DNA of 64,000 nucleotides from Symbiodinium kawagutii (Eukaryota > Sar > Dinophyceae > Suessiales > Symbiodiniaceae): NCBI GenBank assembly GCA_009767595.1, contig VSDK01012581.1:166497-230496 (forward strand), given 5' to 3'. The notes below the pieces were generated by a model. That model did no database searches, had not been told where the DNA came from, and saw only the letters and a list, made by a program, of their open reading frames with translations. Position numbers and translations under genes: made by a program. Below, in pieces: positions 58,941 through 64,000 of this stretch (within the stretch, counting starts at the first letter, position 1; the number at the start of each line of letters is the position of its first letter).

Positions 58941-59598
58941 GAGGCTGGGTGGTCGACTGATCAAATGAGCGTTTCTCAATGGTTTACTATAATGGACTAT
59001 AATGGTTTACTGATGTTTACTGTAATGGTTTACTGTGATGGCTTACTATAATGGTTTACTAGAATGGTTTACTATAATGATTGATCACATGAGTTTTATA
59101 ATATGGGGAACCCCTAACCATGGCCGGTTTTTGCTATAATGATTGTCTTTAGGATGATTTGGGGTTCCCATATTGAGAAACACCCACAGTGTGTATCATG
59201 ACTAGAATGATCGATGGTTGCTTGGATGGCTGATTGAATGGTTGATGATGCATTGATGGCTGAGATTATTTTCTCGAATGTCTTTATCAAGGTATATAAT
59301 GGCTGATCATGGTCGTAATCGATGGATAATGCTGGCTCATTTAGCCAATGGTTTCTTTCATGGTCATGATGATTATCTGGCTGGTGGTTGCAACCCCGGT
59401 TAATCCACCAACCAGATCATCATCATTGGTTCGCCTATCATTAACCATTGTTTTCCCTATCATTGTTGCGTAAAACCCCCTATCATTGGTTGATAACAAA
59501 CATGTTTGAAATCCACCAACCAGTAGTTGAACTTCACCACTATTGTTGGTAATTATCCCCTGTTGTTTACCACTATTAACCATGGTTAATCCACCAAC

Positions 59599-59727
59599 CC
59601 AACAGGAAATTCTGTCAACTCCAAACTGCTTGCGCCCAACAAGTTGGTGATAAACCGGACAAACTCCCTGGCCAGGAACGCTGATTCATTTGCGGTACCC
59701 CAAACTGACTTGAGAAACGCTCTTATG
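59599..59727 (-). CDS. Exon-like minus-strand segment (43 codons)
   Basis: Acceptor gagccgcaag and donor gttggt. The frame reads IRAFLKSVWGTANESAFLAR and EFVRFITNLLGASSLELTEF. Strongly protein-like helix pattern. No family was recognised. Candidate upstream exon. Confidence 0.5.
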
Positions 59728-60149
59728 CTTGCGGCTCAGTATCAACCAGCAGAAAACTGGATAAACATGGGTAGTATGTAGTAATTAACGTCCCAACCAG
59801 TTGGACTAGTTTGATTGTGGAATGTGAACAGCCCGGGGTACAGGGTCCCTTAACCCCTTGCCATGCCCGAAGCGATGTCTGTCATTGTCGGCCATGAGCG
59901 GACCACAGGCATGGCCAAAATCACCCCAGGCAACCACCACGAACCAACATCCACTATACGATAGTGATTCACGAACCAAATCGTGACAAACCAATCATTA
60001 TCGGTCATTAAGTCATCAGTTATAATTCATTCACCAAATACCAACTACATTGATGAGAAACCAAACAATATCTATGATAAAGCAGCCATCATAATGTGAT
60101 AAAATACCAGCCATTAGCGCTAAATACAACCACTAGTCGCCAGTCATTA

Positions 60150-60211
60150 GTGCCGACTTCTCCCATTGACGCCCCCTGGCCTGCCAGGAGAAACCCTCGG
60201 CGTAAAACTAC
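60150..60211 (-). CDS. Exon-like minus-strand segment
   Basis: Very good acceptor gcttgcgctttcag, then VVLRRGFLLAGQGASMGEVG. The donor is not clear. Candidate exon of the same upstream gene. Confidence 0.45.
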
Positions 60212-60274
60212 CTGAAAGCGCAAGCAACCCGACGAAACGACCAAACTCAATGGTGATAGTCTGTATTACTATAG

Positions 60275-60373
60275 CCCTATGCTTCCAGTTACTATTACAC
60301 TAGGCAACCAGCTGGTTTCTCACTGTTGTTGGGGGTTGGTTACCTACTCTAGTGGTAACTGGAAGCATAGGGT
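60275..60373 (+). mobile_element. Family D hairpin element (best copy)
   Basis: Ends ccctatgcttccagttac and gtaactggaagcatagggt form an 18-bp perfect inverted repeat. The core has accagctggtttctcactgt. Confidence 0.88.
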
Positions 60374-60501
60374 AACGCAAATAGGTTCATCAAGGAGTGC
60401 AAATATACGTAAACCAGTGGCTTCCTTGAAGTCAACATATAGCTGTTGCAAGCACTTGTGTATATTTGACCATGAGGACCGAGGGTATGTACAGGTATAT
60501 G

Positions 60502-60557
60502 GTTTCAGGGTTTTGGGGTTTAGGGTTGAGGGTCCAAGGTTTTAGGGCTTAGGGGAA
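60502..60557 (+). repeat. Degenerate telomere-like TTTAGGG stretch
   Basis: Successive words gggttttggggtttagggtt, gagggtcc, aggttttagggcttagggg. Several are exact or near TTTAGGG units, the telomere repeat reported for dinoflagellates and plants. Too short and irregular to be a chromosome end. Confidence 0.5.
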
Positions 60558-60734
60558 CACTGCGCCTGCGTAGAGAAAACGCACTTCTCCGGGCGGGGTT
60601 TGGGGTCAAGGGTTTATGATGATGTGGTTGCTAGTGTTGATGTTGATCTTCATGTTAATGTTCTTGATGATGTTAACAACCTTGAACGCATAAATGTTCG
60701 TCAGGCGAGATAAGATAAGAGCATTGCAGAAAAG

Positions 60735-60860
60735 AAAGCAACAAGAAAGAAACATCAAGATAAGAGGCAGAAAACATCAAGATAAGAGGCAGAAAACATC
60801 AAGATAAGAGGCAAGAAACATCAAGATAAAAAGGTAAAAGACATCAAGATAGATAAGAGT
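60735..60860 (+). repeat. 22-bp tandem repeat (aacatcaagataagaggcag)
   Basis: Four to five copies of a 22-bp unit, the first three nearly identical and the rest decaying to the right. Confidence 0.85.
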
Positions 60861-61860
60861 AAGAGCAAATCGCTGCCTGAAATATAAACAGCATCCCTCT
60901 CTCTGATGCAACAGCTAAATGAATATAAAAACACTAATTCTTAAGAAGTATGTTCCAACTCCTGTATGACTATCCAATCACTACAAGCCAGCAACCATTA
61001 TTCATATGTACATCTGTTTTACTTAACCAGCAGGTACTAACCAACAGTTCTTTATCAGCAACAACTGACCATGAATGATGATTCGTGCAAACCAACTACC
61101 AATGGCGATTAAAACCTTTGTGGCTAGCCAAACCTTTGTTAAAATGAGTGCTTTTTGTTCATCCTTTACCAGCATTGAGTATCATTGACCCGTATTAAGC
61201 ATCATTGACTATAGTATCATCTAGTACTGGTAGGATTTTGTTGGTTGTTGGTCACAAAGTAAGTCATCAATGGGACTATCACTCTGAACCATTGCATATC
61301 AACAACTACTAACCATGACTGTCGCACCAACAATTGAATTTGGTTGCTATCAATCATTAGAAGCATGATTACTTTTCAACTGCTAAGCATTCTCTATTCC
61401 CTTTGATGCTGCTCAGTGTTGGCTCTTACCAATGTTTACCTTGATCAACTGTTATTCTCAAGCAACTATTTGGCATCTGCCATTCTTACTGATATTGAAA
61501 CTACGAAAACTTTTTCATAATATGCTTTAACGATCACACAATCAGTACTCGTCAGTATCACTTTCTATCATTGACAGGTCTATTCCCTAGGGTTGCTGCT
61601 GATAGGATATTTTAAGTCACCAAACAGTAAGCATCCACAATATAGCTTCACAATATAGCTCTGGTGATTGCCCATGATGTTTCAACCACTGTCCACCACT
61701 ATCAACCATAATTGAAATCTTTCAAATGTTCTTACACCTGATTAAACAATTATCAGCCATAAGTAGCCCGTACCAATTCTAATTGTGTTTAGGCATTCGT
61801 TCCCAAAATCATCCACTCCTGCATCAGTGTTCACCAGTATGAGTATCAGTATCAACCTTT
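60860..61860. other. No gene recognised; AT-rich unique DNA
   Basis: About 1 kb at low GC with scattered CAACCAT and ATCATTGA words and no GC-rich island. The higher-order satellite starts at its right edge. Confidence 0.6.
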
Positions 61861-62935
61861 ATTATTGACGATCAATCAATCATTCATGAACCCATAGTCA
61901 ACTATTGATCAACCATTAATCAACCATTCATCAACCATTAACCAACCATTTATCAACCATTAACCAACCAATAACCAACCATGAGCCAACCATGAATCAA
62001 CGGGTAACCAACCATTAGCCAACCATTAATCAACCATTAACCAACCAATAACCAACCATTAATCAACGGGTATCCAACCATTAATCAACGGGTAACCAAC
62101 CATTAATCAACGGGTAACCAACCATTAACAAACCATTAGCCAACCATTAATCAACGGGTAACCAACCATTAACCAACCATTAATCAACCATTAGCCAACC
62201 AATAACCAACCATTAATCAACGGGTAACCAACCGTTAATCAACGGGTGACCAACCATTAATCAACGGGTAACCAACCATTAACAAACCATTAGCCAACCA
62301 TTAATCAACGGGTAACCAACCATTAACCAACCATTAATCAACCATTAGCCAACCAATAACCAACCATTAATCAACGGGTAACCAACCGTTAATCAACGGG
62401 TAACCAACCATTAATCAACGGGTAACCAACCATTAACCAACCATTAGCCAACCATTAATCAACGGGTAACCAACCATTAACCAACCATTAATCAACCATT
62501 AGCCAACCAATAACCAACCATTAATCAACGGGTAACCAACCGTTAATCAACGGGTAACCAACCATTAATCAACGGGTAACCAACCATTAACCAACCATTA
62601 GCCAACCATTAATCAACGGGTAACCAACCATTAACCAACCATTAATCAACCATTAGCCAACCAATAACCAACCATTAATCAACGGGTAACCAACCGTTAA
62701 TCAACGGGTAACCAACCATTAATCAACGGGTAACCAACCATTAACAAACCATTAGCCAACCATTTATCAACGGGTAACCAACCATTAACCAACCATTAAT
62801 CAACAATTAGCCAACCAATAACCAACCATTAATCAACGGGTAACCAACCGTTAATCAACGGGTAACCAACCATTAATCACAGGGTAACCAACCATTAACC
62901 AACCTTTATTCAACCATTAATCAAGCATTTATCAA
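61860..62935 (+). repeat. Higher-order satellite, 11/22/154 bp
   Basis: The basic word is CCAACCATTAA (11 bp). It pairs with TCAACGGGTAA into a 22-bp unit, and 14 words form a 154-bp higher-order unit. The marker CCGTT (CCATT in the first unit) recurs at 62078, 62232, 62386, 62540, 62694 and 62848, exactly 154 bp apart. The left edge (61860-61990) is more degenerate. Confidence 0.95.
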
Positions 62936-62986
62936 CCACTACTGACCGTGAACCAAAGAATCTCTTGGAAATCCACAAATCTCAAC

Positions 62987-63102
62987 CGGTACATCCGCCC
63001 CAGACGGACCTCACGGCCCACAGTATGCGCTGTTTCAAGGATCGATGCGCGGGGATCATCCGGAAACCGCAACGGTGCACCTTGAGGGGAGCCCCGATGA
63101 TG
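62987..63102 (-). CDS. Exon-like minus-strand segment (38 codons)
   Basis: Acceptor tcaccttcgcag and donor gttgag. The frame reads SPQGAPLRFPDDPRASILET and AHTVGREVRLGRMYR. GC about 62%. It borders the higher-order satellite. No family was recognised. Confidence 0.5.
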
Positions 63103-63689
63103 CTGCGAAGGTGATGGATGGTTCATGGTTGGCTAAGGATGCCGTTCCCCCTGGGTTAAGTACAGTAGTTCATTTCAAGTCAATGGTGGAACATGATTGC
63201 TACTTGAGATTAATAACATCAAGAGTATTGACGATGAAACAACAATGCTTGATAAAGGATGAATAATTTTCAGTAGTGCTTTTGTAAATGACGAATCAAT
63301 CGTAATCTTCGCGCTTAGTAGCCAATAGTTACTGTTCTTAGTTTAATGCCAATGGTTAGCGATGATGTATAGTGGTTAACAACAACCAACAAAGTGATAA
63401 CGATTCACGGTGGTTGTTCGAATCTGATAGCGGCTATACAACATATCATATGTACTACATAGTCGTAGTTATAGTTATATAGTTATCAAGTGTCATCGTT
63501 GTGATGGTATTAGCTGCTGCTTTGAACCACCCCGATGAATAGAATAAGTCGACCAACCAACCATTCCAAACCATTGGTGAATATAAAATGTGTCAATCAA
63601 AACTACTGGCAACAATTATTGTTGGATATTATCCCCGTCCCCAACTACTAACCACTATTGCAGCTAACCATCATGGTCGCCTGATTCTT

Positions 63690-63790
63690 CACCACCGGTA
63701 AACTGGAAAACTGAGTTCCCCGACAGCGACACCCCAATGACGCAGGGCCGCGGCAGGCCGTCTCCATTGGCCTGGTAGCGGTGAAATTGG
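63690..63790 (-). CDS. Exon-like minus-strand segment
   Basis: The frame reads FHRYQANGDGLPRPCVIGVS and LSGNSVFQFTGGEES, ending at a TAG near 63670. Beta-rich pattern. No family was recognised. Confidence 0.45.
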
Positions 63791-63832
63791 CTGATTGATG
63801 CTTGGGTTGATCATCGGTGGTGATGGCTTACT

Positions 63833-63942
63833 TGGATGTGCAGCTGGGGTTATAACCATGGTTTTACACCCTATAAGGTAGCTTATAACCCCTAGAAGCC
63901 ATGGTTTGTGACCACTTGCTAAGTGGGGGTGCACATCCAAGT
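63833..63942. repeat. Palindromic element (cttggatgtgca)
   Basis: Ends cttggatgtgcagctggggt and gtgggggtgcacatccaag are inverted repeats, with an inner pair ccatggttt/aagccatgg. Confidence 0.8.
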
Positions 63943-64000
63943 ATAACGGTTCGATCATCATGGTTTTCGAGGATTTGTTGATGAATATTGGTCGTTCGTT

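Noticed and set aside
1..64000. tRNA, rRNA or spliced-leader RNA genes
   Set aside because: No cloverleaf, rRNA core or spliced-leader sequence was noticed by eye. A covariance-model scan would be needed to exclude them.

Overview
The window looks like nuclear DNA of a dinoflagellate, inferred from four things. Exons on the minus strand are tiny, and their in-frame junctions use GT, GC and possibly GA donors. There is a decayed copia-type retrotransposon of the kind common in these genomes. There is a short stretch of degenerate TTTAGGG repeats. Every assignable gene piece or retroelement points the same way (minus). No bacterial-style operon, rRNA, tRNA or CRISPR array was seen. Nearly all long open reading frames are translations of trinucleotide arrays or chance ORFs.

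The main gene found by reading is a calcineurin-like metallophosphoesterase on the minus strand, spread over at least 29039-56614. Twelve short exons (16 to 65 bp), scattered over 27.6 kb, carry the whole family signature in the correct order: ISDV-H-D, LLLAGD, PGNHD, a DF-C-WP segment, SHFLP, FGHTHFAWD and RYV-CPLG. Nine of the junctions I placed keep the reading frame. Introns are roughly 0.9 to 2.3 kb where adjacent exons are known, and they are filled with hairpin transposons and simple repeats. Some exons between 50.3 and 41.9 kb and between 39.2 and 33.6 kb are still unplaced.

Layout from left to right. 1-10 kb: AT-rich DNA made largely of degenerate CAACCATTAA-like words, with minus-strand exon-like islands at 2.3-3.0, 4.1, 6.1 and 10.1 kb, and 25-bp and 41-bp tandem arrays at 9.0-9.4 kb. 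11.8-17.4 kb: a giant TAG/TAA array (1.3 + 2.2 kb) split by a 2.1-kb LINE fragment that encodes an AP-type endonuclease with a frameshift. 17-25 kb: exon-like islands at 20.7, 21.1-21.4 and 24.4-24.8 kb, with an inverted duplication of an exon edge at 21.3-21.4 kb. 25-29 kb: microsatellites and an 8 x 58-bp tandem array. 29-56.6 kb: the phosphoesterase gene. 55.3-56.0 kb: the copia remnant, inside the second known intron. 56.9-64 kb: more minus-strand exon-like blocks, which could be the 5' part of the same gene or an upstream gene, plus a degenerate telomere-like patch and an 11/22/154-bp higher-order satellite at 61.9-62.9 kb.

At least four families of short inverted-repeat elements (called A, B, C and D here) recur through the window on both strands. 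They look like non-autonomous hairpin or MITE-type elements and make up much of the intron sequence.
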